Shown here in pieces: positions 10,922-21,993 of a DNA stretch of 64,000 bases; position 1 is the first letter of the stretch; the number at the start of each line of letters is the position of its first letter. The stretch comes from Cycas panzhihuaensis (Eukaryota > Cycadophyta). Position numbers and translations under genes: made by a program. The notes under the pieces are model-generated. The model searched no databases and had not been told where the DNA came from. It saw only the letters and a list, made by a program, of their open reading frames with translations. The DNA lies in the NCBI GenBank assembly GCA_023213395.1, contig CM041465.1, positions 73,601,741 to 73,665,740 on the forward strand, written 5' to 3'.

Positions 10922-11550
10922 CTAGACTAAGTCTAGATAAAAAAGCTTCCTCAATTTTAGATTCTTCCTTATACATTTTGTTTCTTTGTTCTTGTCCAAT
11001 AGAAGACCAATCAAAGTCTCAAGAGTCATTATTGTTGTTTGATTATTATTGGTTATTATATTCACCATATTATCAAATAACTTTGGAAATTTGTTGACAA
11101 TCATTTGTGCAAGTTCCAAGTCTAAAATGTTTGCTCTAGCACTAACCAAGTCATTTTTTTATGGATGTAACCTTGTGAATAAATTCAAAAACACTTTCTT
11201 TTTCTTTCATATGAAGTTTATACAATTCTTCTTTTAATGCTACTATTTTGGCTTCATTTTCTTTACTGTAAAGATTTGCATACACCTTCTGGAATTTTTC
11301 AGAGGAGTTCACTCCTTCAATATATAATAACAAAGAATTAGAAATTGACAATTTTAGTGTTATTACACTAGAATTATTCGTTTCATCCCAACTAAGTTGA
11401 TCAACAATATTGGTTGGCCTTTTCTTTTTTCTAGTAGCAATGTCCCAAGCATTTTTGGCCCTCAAAAGAGTCAATTTTTATCTCCCAAACATGATAATTT
11501 AATGCAGTGAGTTTGTCTTGTTCGCTTAAAGCCAAAATAGAAAGGGCCAT
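10922..11550 (-). pseudogene. J gag (UBN2-type copia gag, frameshifted)
   Basis: The start is the ATG at 11550 (MALSILALSEQDKLTALNYH), followed by VWEIKID. A frameshift near 11480 moves to the frame starting LLRAKNAWDI, which runs to 11151 with NEAKIVALKEELYKLHMKE, the hallmark of this copia gag family. A second break leads into 11149-10922 (ANILDLELAQMIVNKFPKLF). D and H have the same blocks in the same order. Gag would form the cytoplasmic particle that packages element RNA; this copy cannot make it. Confidence 0.8.
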
Positions 11551-12243
11551 CTTCAAAATTGAGGAATACAGATATTAGCAATGAATGCAACAAGGTCTGA
11601 GACTAAATGACTGTATGGTTGTACAAAAATCTGTACAAAAGTACAAGTGTACGGAATGGGAACCAAGTGCAAAAGGAAGCTCTTAAGTCGTAGATTCTGA
11701 ATATATACAAATTTGTAAGAGATCTTAGCTAATTTTTTCAGAATCTCCCCCGAAAACAAAATTGTGCGACTAGGGTTTTCTGAGAAATATGCTTGTAACT
11801 CATTGAATCTGCTGCTAAATTTTGTGAAATTGTATCAAAAAAACTTGTTACAAACAGAGGAAGATTTTTGGATATGTGTTACCTAAATTTATTGACAGAT
11901 TTGAGTGAAAGTTCCAGATTTTCCTCTAAACCCACATGGCACAAAAATAGGCAAAATGCCTTGAAAATGGACAAATCTCAAAACAAGCCTTTAGAGAAAA
12001 GTGATGTACTCCTCCACATGAGTCTGCTAGCCAAATCTCAGCAAATTTTGAGTAACTTGAAATTTACAGATCCATACAAGTCCATACGATTCTGTATTGC
12101 AATCCGTACGCATTCGTGGAATTTCTACTATAATAAAAATGCCTTCTTTAATGTCTCCTTCGAAATTCAACGAATGACAATGATCACCAAAGTTCTACTG
12201 GTCTTTTCTCAGAAACCCTCTCAAGACTCCTACTCTAATATCA

Positions 12244-12438
12244 TGATAAGTTTGGAGAATGAGAATTCATTGATTAGTTGAGAGACAGAGTCTCAATAAA
12301 TACAAAGAGATTAAGTAATCGCTTACCACATGTAAGCCACTTGTTAGTTTTACATGAAGGAGGGCTTGCTACATAACCCTCATTAATGACCCTAGAGATA
12401 CACAACATCAATATCCTAGATAAAACATTATTTTAACA
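12244..12438 (-). repeat. J 5' LTR (195 bp)
   Basis: On the plus strand it runs from TGATAAGTTTGG to CATTATTTTAACA, with TG...CA ends. The left end is set by the adjoining primer site (minus strand TGATATTAGAGTAGG). It resembles the 207-bp LTR of D, sharing a TCNATAAATACAA word, the ACTTGT-region and ATCCTAGATAAAACATTA. No partner LTR is present. Confidence 0.65.
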
Positions 12439-12976
12439 TTCTCAAGTATTTTTCTTTCTCAAAGATTGATCTTCCAACACAGTAACAGGTCCACACACCT
12501 TCAGATTTCAACCAGCAATAGTGTATGAAGAGAAATGAGGGTTTTTGTGCCAAAAAAAAAACTAAAAAATGTGAGAAATCCACCCTATCGAGTGTGCATG
12601 TACGTGTAGGTCAACTTTTGACTGAGTGAAATAAATCTAGACTGATTTCCAGCCAACAGAGAGGATCCTGTAATGATTAGAGAACAGATTATGCAAAAAT
12701 ATATTTTTTATTATATAAAAAATATAGAAAACTAGTGAAATTCTTATATTTTCCCTACTACATACAATAAATAAGCCCTAGAAAATTTCTAGAAATTAAA
12801 TTTGGTAAATTTTCAACATGCAAATGCTTTAAAATGATTTAAAAAAAGCTGAAAAAAAAACCATAATGCACTTGGATCGCCTTCGAAGAGTGAAGGTCAT
12901 CACCAAGGATTTAAACTCTCTCCTTCAAACCTAAGAACAACAAAAGACTCCTCTCCAACTTGGCTTTAATACCAAA
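12439..12976 (-). mobile_element. Element P leader with primer site
   Basis: Minus-strand TTTGGTATTAAAGCCAAG (12976 down to 12959) adjoins the P LTR and resembles Met-tRNA primer sites. The rest is AT-rich leader without an ORF, ending where the J LTR begins. Nothing else of P survives here. Confidence 0.5.
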
Positions 12977-13546
12977 TGAAGAGAACAACATTTAGCTCTC
13001 ACACCAATAGATTATGAACACAACGCTAGAATCACTTAGAGAGGAAGTATGCTAGTACAATAAGATGATTAGCATCAATAACAAGACTATGAAGATAAGC
13101 ACCTAAGCAATGAAGCAAGCATATGAATCAAGCACAAGAAAGAACACAAGATATAGAGGAGTAGGAATTGTTTCTCGCTCCAAATGAATAAAATTTAACT
13201 TGGATTCAAAATAGCAGCATAATAGAACAATACTAACTCTCTTGTGTGTTACATGAGACTTGGCCTCAAATATATAGAGATGGATGAGAGACCTTAGGGG
13301 GCTTGATGTTTGACAAGTGTCAAACATCCAATCTATGCCCTTTGCATGTGGGACAAGTGTTCCTTGGGCTCTCTTGTGAGCAAAAGCGCATGAGGGCTAC
13401 ATTAACCCTCAAGTCATAGCATTGTGCTACTAGAAAGAATGTGAGTGTGTACTTTATCACATTAGGTGATAAGACACCCTTACATAAAGTACTCTAACAT
13501 TGCAACATAAAGTACATTACTTAACATTAAACATAAAGGTTTAACA
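12977..13546 (-). repeat. Element P 5' LTR (about 570 bp)
   Basis: On the plus strand it starts TGAAGAGAACAACATT next to the primer site and plausibly ends at GGTTTAACA (13546), just before the G-related sequence. It contains a TATATAGAGATGG word near 13270. No second copy is present, so the right boundary is inferred from the TG...CA ends only. Confidence 0.5.
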
Positions 13547-14800
13547 AGACTGCCAATAAAGTGATTATCAAGAATAAGTTGTCTTTACCTGATGACTTTC
13601 TTGTTTGCAAGTTATACAACTATCATGCGAAGTAATTTCCCCAATGTGTTGTATGACCTTTCGATGCCTTTTCTTCGTTATTAACCAAGACCCCAAAACA
13701 TTCTTCTGGCATTGTTTTCCAACCAAGGTCTATGCTAACTCGATCATAAACTTGGCTTTCATGAGGCTCACATTCGTTTTTTTTCTTAAACAATTTTGGT
13801 GACAAAACACATGTTAGCTACAAAATGGCACATCAACTATCCCAAGGTTACCCATTTATTTCCTAGCCACATGGCAATATCAACTTGTCATGGCTGGCCT
13901 CTCAACATCAACTTGATAACTTGGTAGCTCTGTTCCTGCAAGTTAGGTTTCCATCTACTATGCAACACTAATAATCTGTGAGTAATGTAACATTTTCATT
14001 CATATACTTCATGCATACATTTCCACATAACTCATTATTGTATTAAATGATAATTGGAAAGTAATATAATAGAGGTTACCTACCTTGGGGATTGCTAGAC
14101 CCAACTCTCACACAAAATTAGGTGTGGAAATGCCCTAATTAAACCCTAGGTAGGTGCCTTTTCAGCCAAAAGACGTTGCTTTGCAATGGAGGTTTTGAAC
14201 TTACAATAATCACATGGTTAATCCATACAAAATCAATTGCTAGTGATGATTCATATCTCAGAACATTCATACTAATTTAGTGACCCAACTCCATTGTAGT
14301 AGTACCAAATTTCCCTAGGATGTTCCATAACTATCAAAGTTGTTTTGTTGTGTTGTTCCCTCTATGCTTGCCATTCCAAACCTATTAGAAGCATTCCATT
14401 CTTTCATATCATTCTCTATTGGCTATCAAAGTTGTTCTGATTAATAATGTCATTTTGCAAGTCATTTGCCAATTGTTACTGCCATTTCCCATATGCATGA
14501 CATTCCCTATTGCCATTCCCTACCATGAGACCCATCCTTAGTACTCAATTAGGTAGTTTCTCAATCGGTCATAACTTCTAGGTGTCATCTCATCTACATA
14601 CACAAACAAATGGCCAATATTATTTCAAGCTTATAACTTATATCCATTGCTTCATGGATGTCCCTGCATGTACAATTCTAGAAATTTTCTATTCAATAAC
14701 TTTGTAGACAACCTTTCCATGAAGAAACTTTGCATCTAATAATTTAGCACAGTTGCATTGCCTATCATGATGGTAGCGATGATTCTTATTTTACTTTCAT
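13547..14800 (-). repeat. Gypsy-like element G, long repeat copy 1
   Basis: Two blocks lie side by side here. Block X (13550-14060) matches 15245-16114, and block Y (14085-14700) matches 30795-31410. In the second copy the two blocks are separated by element A. Examples are ACTTATACAACTATCATGCGAA in X, and CAACTCTCACACAAAATTA and CAATATTATTTCAA-CTTATAACTTA in Y. X plus Y, about 1.2 kb, behaves like a long terminal repeat on either side of the gag fragment at 14811-15092. Confidence 0.65.
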
Positions 14801-14810
14801 AGTTTAATAC

Positions 14811-15092
14811 TTACTCTCTGGGATGTTGCATGATTTCTTTCGGTGCATAAATCATATATTGGTTATTACGCAATTGTTGAAACCTTGCCAAGAACTTTTC
14901 TCTCATATTTTCCCATGTCAGGTTATTAGTATCTAGATTTTGACACCATATGAGAGCAACACCATGTAATGTGCACAAGAGTTGACACTTAATGTACTCT
15001 TCTTTGTTGATCCCATAGATCACAATCATATTCTTAAAAGGAAAGAGGTGTTCACTTTGATCCCCTATTCCATTGAAGATTAGGTGACTCAA
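14811..15092 (-). pseudogene. G gag fragment (Ty3/gypsy retrotransposon gag)
   Basis: A 93-residue frame reads HLIFNGIGDQSEHLFPFKN, then LLCTLHGVALIW and LTWENMREKFLARFQQ. This order, F-G-GD-EH-F, then A--W-, then W---R--F--RF, is the core of the Ty3/gypsy gag domain. It is short for a full gag and no pol follows; the neighbours on both sides are the long repeats. This is a relic of an element that lost its pol region, for example by recombination. Confidence 0.7.
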
Positions 15093-15239
15093 GACATTAT
15101 CATTTTGTTATGTCATAGTTGGCAAAATATTCACCTTCCTAGATGTCAAACCCGCTTTCAAATTACACTTTAATTCTCTTCAAGTTTTGAACAATGGGTT
15201 TGTATACAATGTTCTTGGGTAAATAAGCATACACCTTTT

Positions 15240-16114
15240 GGGTACTTGAACTACCAATGTAGTGACTATTAAGAATGAGTTATCTTCACCTGACAACTAT
15301 CTTGTTGGCAACTTATACAACTATCATGCGAACTAATTTTCCCAATTTATCATGTGACCTTGTGTTGCCTTTTCTTAGTTATTTCCCAAGCCCCAAGAAC
15401 CTTCTTCTAGCATTGTTTGCCAACCAGGTATTTTCTCCTCTTCTACTAGTGGCTCCTTGGAGTTTTATAGATGGGCTTCTTTTGCTTTAAGGGCGACTTC
15501 TAATGTCAGTGTACTATAGCCACTATTTGTTGGTGTGGCTTCCTTTTCTTCAATATTTTTAGGATTGTTGGTTAGCATTTCCATGGCTTCCCGTAATGAT
15601 GGCGTGATTCTCTTCAAGCAATGTTCCCTTCACTCTCTACCCCATGACATCACCCTCTCATGGCTAGTTGTTATTCTTCCCTTGTTTGGAGGCTTCTTCA
15701 GCATCATTAGAAGGTCCTCCAGCTACCTAGGGTCTAATTAGAACTTGCCATGGTGTCAACAACCAAGGTCTGTGCTAACTTGATCATAAACTTGGATTTC
15801 ATGAGACTTAGGTTCATTTTTTACTTCAGCAACTTTGGCAACAAAACCCATGTTAGCTATGAAATGGCACACTGACTATCCCAAGACTACCTATTTATTT
15901 CCTAGCCATGTGACAACATCAACTTGTCATGGTTGGCCTCTCAACAATAGCTTCAAGACTTGGTAGCTTGGTTCCTACAAGTTAGTTTTCCACCTACTAT
16001 GCAACACTAATAATCTTTCCACCTACTATGCAGCACTAATAATCTAAGAGTAATGTAACATTATTGTTCATGCATCTCATGCATACATTTCCAAATAACT
16101 TATTATTATATTAA
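15240..16114 (-). repeat. G long repeat copy 2, block X, with a 330-bp indel and a 29-bp tandem duplication
   Basis: It aligns with 13550-14060 except for about 330 bases (about 15430-15765) absent from copy 1, which resemble 6690-7000. A 29-bp unit starting TTCCACCTACTATGCA is duplicated in tandem at 15988-16016 and 16017-16045. The block ends exactly where the 3' LTR of A starts (16115), and its expected continuation, block Y, resumes at 30787. Confidence 0.65.
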
Positions 16115-16423
16115 TGTTAAAACATGGGTATCAAATCTTATGTATTAATTATCATTGAAAGGAGACAAAGACATATTTATATACTTAGATCTACCTCTAA
16201 CTCTTCCAACCAAAATTGACAACCGCTTCACCTACTAATTAGGCGTTACACATAAATATGTGCTTAAGCGCACTTAATAACTTGACACAACACTTCTATT
16301 GAACCTTTAATATTAACATTAATACTAACCTATAGACCATGACACAATACCCCTTAAGAACTACACATTAATGGCCCTTAGACATAATATTCTCCTAGAC
16401 ATATTAAACATTAACTCTTAGCA
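16115..16423 (-). repeat. A 3' LTR (309 bp)
   Basis: On the minus strand it runs TGCTAAGAGTTAATG to CATGTTTTAACA, directly after the polypurine tract (plus strand CCCCCCCTTAATG at 16424). The first 105 plus-strand bases match the 5' LTR remnant at 30682-30786 (TGTTAAAACATGGGTATCAA and onward). A TATATAAATATG word lies on the minus strand near 16180. Confidence 0.8.
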
Positions 16424-17990
16424 CCCCCCCTTAATGTTTAATGTCAAGACAACAAAAAGACTGAATATTAAAGACATCATGACACTAAGTATTAAGGATT
16501 GATAAGCACTGACATATGACTTGACACAAGACATTGCTTTGAACGTGCAACACTTGAATTTTAGTATCTTCCTGAAGACAATGTCATGAGCTTTATCTTC
16601 GTCTTTAGGTGATTCTTGAATGCGACATTGATTCCTGATATGCTCTTTATTCCTGTGTAACATCTTCATTGAATCACTTGTTCCATCATCTCTCATTCTT
16701 TGGACTTTGAGTTGCCTCCAGTTAGTGGATGCAACTGTATCTGAGAGATCATATTTAATGTGCGATCCCTTTTGATGATTATTATCTCCAAGACATGATT
16801 TGAACTTCAAAATTTCCTTGAAGAAGAATAAAAAGGATTTCTCCGTATTTACTTCCAAATCAGCAAGTATGAGTTTTGTCACTATGATCATCTTCTTTAG
16901 GTATACTGCAGCTTTGAAAATAAACCAATAAAAGGTCTTTTGAAGAAGAAGGATGAATGATGATTTCTTCTCTGTTATCATGAGTACTAGTATTGATCCT
17001 GATTCAACCAAATTTTTGATTAACCATTTTATTTCCTTCTCACCATCCAAGGAAGCTATTGATACAGTGAACACAGAGGATTTCTGTCACAGTCACAAAT
17101 ACAAGTTTTCCAATAACTGTTATGGTCACATAAAGACAACATGCCACCATAACATGATTCAACTTCATAATTAAACAACCTATCAAAATCATATAACAAT
17201 TTGTGTAAACATATTATATTACAAGATTTTGGCCAAACAACATTCCAATTTCTACCAAAGTATCCTTCCTTTCTTCGAAAGAATTTTCTAATGTCTTTGC
17301 TGGATATGTCAACACAACCTGAACTCCTTCAAAGACAAGAATAGAAAATGTTGCACTATCAAATGAAACCATAAAGAATTCTGTGTACAGACGCATTACT
17401 GTGTGACCTGATATCAGTTGAAATTTAGCAACAATTCTGTCAACAAAAATTATGATAATATTACCCAAATTTTCCATTAAGACAATTGTGTCTCCATATT
17501 GTATTATTTGTGAAAAAGGTTGCCTGAAATCAACTTCAAATTTTTAATGCTTATAAGTTATTTCAAAGTTAAGATCCATCTTCTTTGTAACCTGTAATAC
17601 AGTCTTTTCTGTCAAAGCATTGTAACTCAAGATGTTAGAAGAAAATATAGGTGAGATAATTCTCTTCTTAGTCTTTAGTTTTTCATTTTCTTCTTCTTTC
17701 TCAGATTCTGAACAATGATCTACAGTCAAATTATTAGACTCATCTGTTACTTTATTAAATTCATCTGCAGGAATATGCAATAAGGATTCTTGAATTACTT
17801 TGTCACAATCACCATTATGTTTTTTTTCAATAGAGGACCTATTCTCAGAAATAGGTTTATATGCCTTTTCTCCTTTCTTATCACAAAAGACATTAGATGA
17901 ATCTATGTGAGATTTATTCTTACTAGAATCAACCTAGTTATTTGCATTCGCCTTTTCAGCTTTCCTCTTCAACCTTTTTTTTTTCTAATT
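16424..17990 (-). pseudogene. A second protein region (ORF2), conserved with B
   Basis: It starts near 17990 in a basic stretch (RLKRKAEKANANN), continues through a hydrophilic linker (HIPADEFNKV, SESEKEEENEKLK), then a hydrophobic, beta-rich part from about 17477 (MENLGNIIIIFVDRIVAKFQ, ISGHTVM, ILVFEGVQVV, LENSFEERK). A further block (ILIGCLIMKLNH) and a C-terminal block (DEDKAHDIVFRKILKFK) follow. Each has a counterpart in order in B: GMDNIILVCINKF, SGYTLIC, FIFERIQIM, LEGSSKERR, FLIGFLTLKPNH, DEDKAQDIIIRKI. The A copy has several stops and at least one frameshift. I recognise no family and no retrotransposon enzyme motif. Conservation across two diverged copies suggests past selection. Confidence 0.65.
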
Positions 17991-18483
17991 CTTGGTTAGG
18001 TTGTTGTACATAATCTGCTCTAAGAGGAACTCTTCCTTCTACATCTTTTGTAAATTGTTCATCCTTTTTACCTGTATCACAAAAATTATTTGCCTTTTTA
18101 ACAATCTCTTGCACCTCTTCAAGGATATTTTCATACACATCCTTCAAGAGGTTCTAAGCTTCTTTAGCAGTTCCAACATCACGAATTGTAAGGATGAGAA
18201 AATGGTAGGGAGGCTGAAGCTCATCTTTATTTAATGTAGCAAGCATAACATCAATTATTATTTTATTCTTCTTCCTAAAGTTTTCTTCCCCTTCTACATC
18301 AATTAAAGCATTATAACCATTAGTGACGATTTTCCATAGCTTCTTGTACACAAATATACTTTCCATTTTAATTGTCCAATATTTGTGATTTGTTCCTATG
18401 TACTTAGGTAAAGGAAAAGGAAGGTTTGTTAAGTAGTATTCATTCTCTTCAAGTACAAAAACTATGATGCCACTTAACTCCAT
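17956..18483 (-). pseudogene. A gag-like protein (copia DUF4219/UBN2-type N-terminal region)
   Basis: It starts at the ATG at 18483 (MELSGIIVFVLEENEYYL) in the context TACATCATGGAGTTAAGTG, which B shares. LPFPLPKYIGTN and KMESIFVYKKLWKIV correspond to the NGTNY--W---M---L--LW--V pattern of copia gag N-termini. Then come IIIDVMLATLNKDEL and DVGTAKEA, a TAG (18154-18156) where gag relatives have Trp, and NLLKDVYENILEEVQEI. The frame ends with TGA at 17956-17958, just inside the overlap with the ORF2 frame. About 175 residues counting the stop, shorter than a full copia gag and without a zinc knuckle. B has the same gene in the same place. Confidence 0.75.
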
Positions 18484-19993
18484 GATGTAAGAGCAAGTTG
18501 ATTAAGAGTGCATTGCACAAAATTCATGCATCCACTTCAAACTAAAATAACTCTATCAAATCAACAGCAAAATACTTCAAATTATATACCAAAATGACTG
18601 CCTCTGAAATACGGTTCAGTTGGTTTGCCAAACGGACTCCTAGATGCAAAGATATGAAGAAAAATGTACAAACACCCTTTTATGAAAAACAAATTGATGT
18701 CGTTAAAAGATTAGGCCCTTTAGCATATTAGCAAGAGGTCATATTGAAGCTGCATAAAACTAGGGGCTTAACTACTAAGGGGCTAGCAAACTTCAAACTA
18801 GATTTCAATTTTATTTATTCTAAATTTGACTTTGCCAAAAATATTAAATCTACCATATCCACATTGGCATCTGTGGATTTCAAGATACTATGCAATTGAA
18901 TTAAATCATGTTTATAACTTTGAAAAATATTTACCCTATTTCAAAATCAACCTGCAAAAACTTTTCTGACTGGCGATGAAAATTTACCAGATCAAAATTC
19001 TTTTGGGTTGATCGAAATCTCTCCTCTTGCATGAATCCGAGTGACTGTTCCTCGTCAAAAACTAGATTGAATCGATATAAATTGATTGAAATTGCTTATG
19101 AAATCATCTGCGTCATCATATCTAGCTTCATCTCTTATAGATTTTGCTAGGCTTCGATCAAATGCTCCTTCGCCATGGCTGCACACACTACAATTAAACG
19201 TCTGATTGGTGGGCCTTCTATTTCCTTCTTTGTAGTCAAATTTTAATAGATGTTATGCAGGCTTCTCATGATAGCCACAACATCTATTCTCCATTCATAT
19301 AGGATGCCTCAACACAAGGTTATTTCAAACTTATTACTGCTGCCATCCTTCAATCTTCTAAAACTGTGGGCTACTCTACGTTCAATGCGATCAATAGTAG
19401 GCTTGAAGTAAGGAGCAAACAACAGTCTCCAACAGCTTTAATTAGAAAAAATATTCAATTGTCAATCTATAGATTATTCTCATGATTGTCGTTGTAAGTG
19501 TTGTTGTCTTTGGTCAACCCGTCGATCAAAATTTTTTACTTCAACTGGATTCGAGCTTGTCATTTATCTACCGTCTTCCGTGGGGATTGACTATGATATG
19601 CAAACCCCTGGTCGTTCTTCACCCAAAAGCTCTACATCTGCATCTATATTTGCCTCTAATTACCCTACTTAGGCCTACTAGCTCGGGTCACCTCTCACAA
19701 CCAAACTTCACCTACATTTGAAAGCAATTTGCCCTCTCAATGGGCTTTGTACCATGGGTTGCCTCGTTGTCGTTTGACCTTAGTCTACTAGGGATTTGCA
19801 CTAACTTGATGACACAAGAGCTCAACTAGTAAAAGATTATTGCCAGGGGATTGACCCTAGTACTCTCGTCACAATTGCAACGATTTTGGCTAGCAAGAAA
19901 TTATTTGCTTGGATGTCTCTGTGATCTGCTCAACAATCGGTCTCATCTCACGTGTTTGCTAAGCCATTTGGCCTTTCATTTTTTTCTATGCCA
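18484..19993 (-). other. A leader, main part
   Basis: About 1.5 kb between the gag-like start and the D insertion, continuing at 30483-30681 for another 0.2 kb. I see no supported gene on either strand. It is less AT-rich than its neighbours in 19100-19800. A long untranslated leader is shared with B (2.2 kb). Confidence 0.55.
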
Positions 19994-20200
19994 TGTCAAA
20001 AGAATTATCTCCAATGCTTTATTGATCATTTGCAGGTCTATAAATACAATTCAAAGTGTATAGGACAAATGGCAACCACTTAATGAGATTGTGCCACTTG
20101 TCACTCTGAAGGCGAAAGGGGGCAATGATACATGACCCTTACAAGGTACCTTAGATATCCTAGATAAAACATTGCCCTAAACAAAGCATTACCTTTTACA
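19994..20200 (-). repeat. D 3' LTR (207 bp)
   Basis: Plus-strand ends are TGTCAAAAG and CTTTTACA. It is followed by CCCCCTCTTAATG, the complement of the polypurine tract. It holds TCTATAAATACAATTC, a likely TATA region, near 20038. Confidence 0.92.
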
Positions 20201-20213
20201 CCCCCTCTTAATG

Positions 20214-20896
20214 TTTTATCTGTTTTAGTCCTAAATCATTTCTAAAGCTAACAAACTTTTCCTTGCTAAGAGGTTTGGTAAGGACATCAACGATTTGATT
20301 TTCTAATGTACAATACAGAAACTCAACTTCTTTGTTCTATACTTTTTCCCTGATGAAATGGTGATGCACTTCTATATGCTCGGTTCTTGCATGCAGCACT
20401 AGATTCTTGGTCATTTTGATTGTACTTTATCATAGAATAACTGAGTAGGCATTGTTTGTTCTTGTCCAAGGTCCTTAAGGAGTTGTCTCATCCAAACTCC
20501 TTCACATGCTGCGTTGGCTGCTGACTTGTACTCTTCTTCTGTTGAAGACAAAGCAACTATATGTTGCTTTTTGTTGCTCTAGGAAATTAAGGTTGTTCCT
20601 AGAAAGAAACAATATCTCGATGTTGATTTTTTTTATGTTCTATCTCCAGCCTAGTCGAAATCATAAAAACTTGTTAGTTGCATATTGTTATCCTTTCTGT
20701 ATTCTAATCCAAGATACATGGTTCCTTTTAGATACCACAAAATTCTTCTTACAACATTCTAGTGAGGTACTTTGGGATCTTCCATAAACCTGGAAACTAC
20801 ACCAACTGCATAGGAAATATCTGGTCGTGTGGCTATGAGGTAAATTAGACTTCCGATTAGTTGTCTGTATAAAGTTGCATCAACCGGTTGTGCTTC
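20214..20896 (-). pseudogene. D end of reverse transcriptase and RNase H (broken)
   Basis: The minus strand from about 20896 reads VDATLYRQLIGSLIYLIATR, then PDISYAVGVVSRFM, the conserved end of copia reverse transcriptases. RNase H blocks follow (YLKGTMYLGLEY, KKQHIVALSSTEEEYKSAA, EGVWMRQLLKDLG) and the tail reaches the polypurine tract. Several stops interrupt the frame. The intact domain would degrade the RNA strand during cDNA synthesis. Confidence 0.75.
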
Positions 20897-21735
20897 TTAT
20901 TCAGTGTTTAACACACGTCCAGTTTCGATTGGAGTGGTAACACTATTGCAGCTTTCCATATTGAACTTGTTCAACAAGTTTTTGACATATTTTGATTGTG
21001 ATAAGATAACAAAGTCATTGTTTTGTCTTATTTCTATTCCCAGATAATAGTGCAACATTCTAAGATCTTTCATTTCAAATAGCATTTCGAATTGCTTCTT
21101 GATGAATGCAATCGGGTCTTCGTCATCTCCTATGATTAGCATGTCATCTACATATACCACTATGATGGAAGTTAGCCCTTGATTAAACTTCACATACAAA
21201 CTATGATTTGACTCACACTTGTGAAAGCCATTTTGAGTTAGATATGTGTCCAGTTTGGTATACCAAGCTCTTGGAGCTTGTTTGAGTCCATATAAAGCCT
21301 TACCAAATTTTCTTGTCCTTCAGGCTGATACATATATACTTCTTCTTGTAGATCTCCATTTAGAAAGGCACTTTTATCATCCATCTGATAAATCTTTTAT
21401 CCTTTCTGAGCAACAATTGCAATTACCATTCTTACAGTGTTCAACTTGGCTACTGGCGAGAACGTTTCTTCATAGTCAATTCTAGCAATTTGTATGTAGC
21501 CTTTTGCTACCAATCTTGCTTTGTAGTTCTCGATTTCACCATTTGGTTTTTCATTCACTTTATATACCCACTTGCAGTTTACAGTGGGTTTATCTTTAGG
21601 AGGAGTTACCAAATCCCATGTTTCGTTTTTATAAATGACTTTCATTTCCACATCCATTGCTGCTCTCCAAGCTTGAAAATTGCTTGCTTCTTTGGAAGTG
21701 TTTGGTTCAACAGAACACATTAAGGCTTGCGACTT
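20897..21735 (-). pseudogene. D reverse transcriptase core (broken)
   Basis: Frames 21720-21397 and 21199-20897 are parts of one copia reverse transcriptase. The first has WRAAMDVEMK, NETWDLVTPP, CKWVYKVNEKPNGEIENYKA, RLVAKGY and ETFSPVAKLNTVR. The second carries the catalytic motif IIVVYVDDMLIIGDD, then LGIEIRQNNDFVILSQSKYV. The piece between them is frameshifted (about 21200-21396). The YVDD site is intact but the protein cannot be made. Confidence 0.88.
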
Positions 21736-21993
21736 CTAAGACCTCGTTCAATGCTCAAACACTTCTCCTCTTGTTTCTTCAATAGTTTTGAGATACCACT
21801 TTGGTACCCTTTTGGATATTTGTTCTTATGATGGTCTTCTTTCTTCACCTTCTAGATGGATGCTTGAATCACTGGCTCGTTGAGTATAAGACAGATGAGT
21901 ACTGAAATCACTTGCTTGTTGAGTATTAGATGATTTTTCATCTGAAATATTGTTTTCTGTTTCAATACTATCAGAAGTAATATCTGATTTATC

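Larger units (their letters stand above)
9766..12438 (-). mobile_element. Truncated Ty1/copia element J
   Basis: On the minus strand this reads 5' LTR (12438-12244), primer site (TGATATTAGAGTAGG, from 12243), leader, gag from 11550, two zinc knuckles, protease remnant, GAG-pre-integrase and the first part of the integrase, then stops near 9766. Reverse transcriptase, RNase H and 3' LTR are missing. Gag and knuckles match D and H closely enough to place all three in one copia clade. The left junction abuts the leader of C, so J may have inserted into C and then lost its 3' half. Confidence 0.8.
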
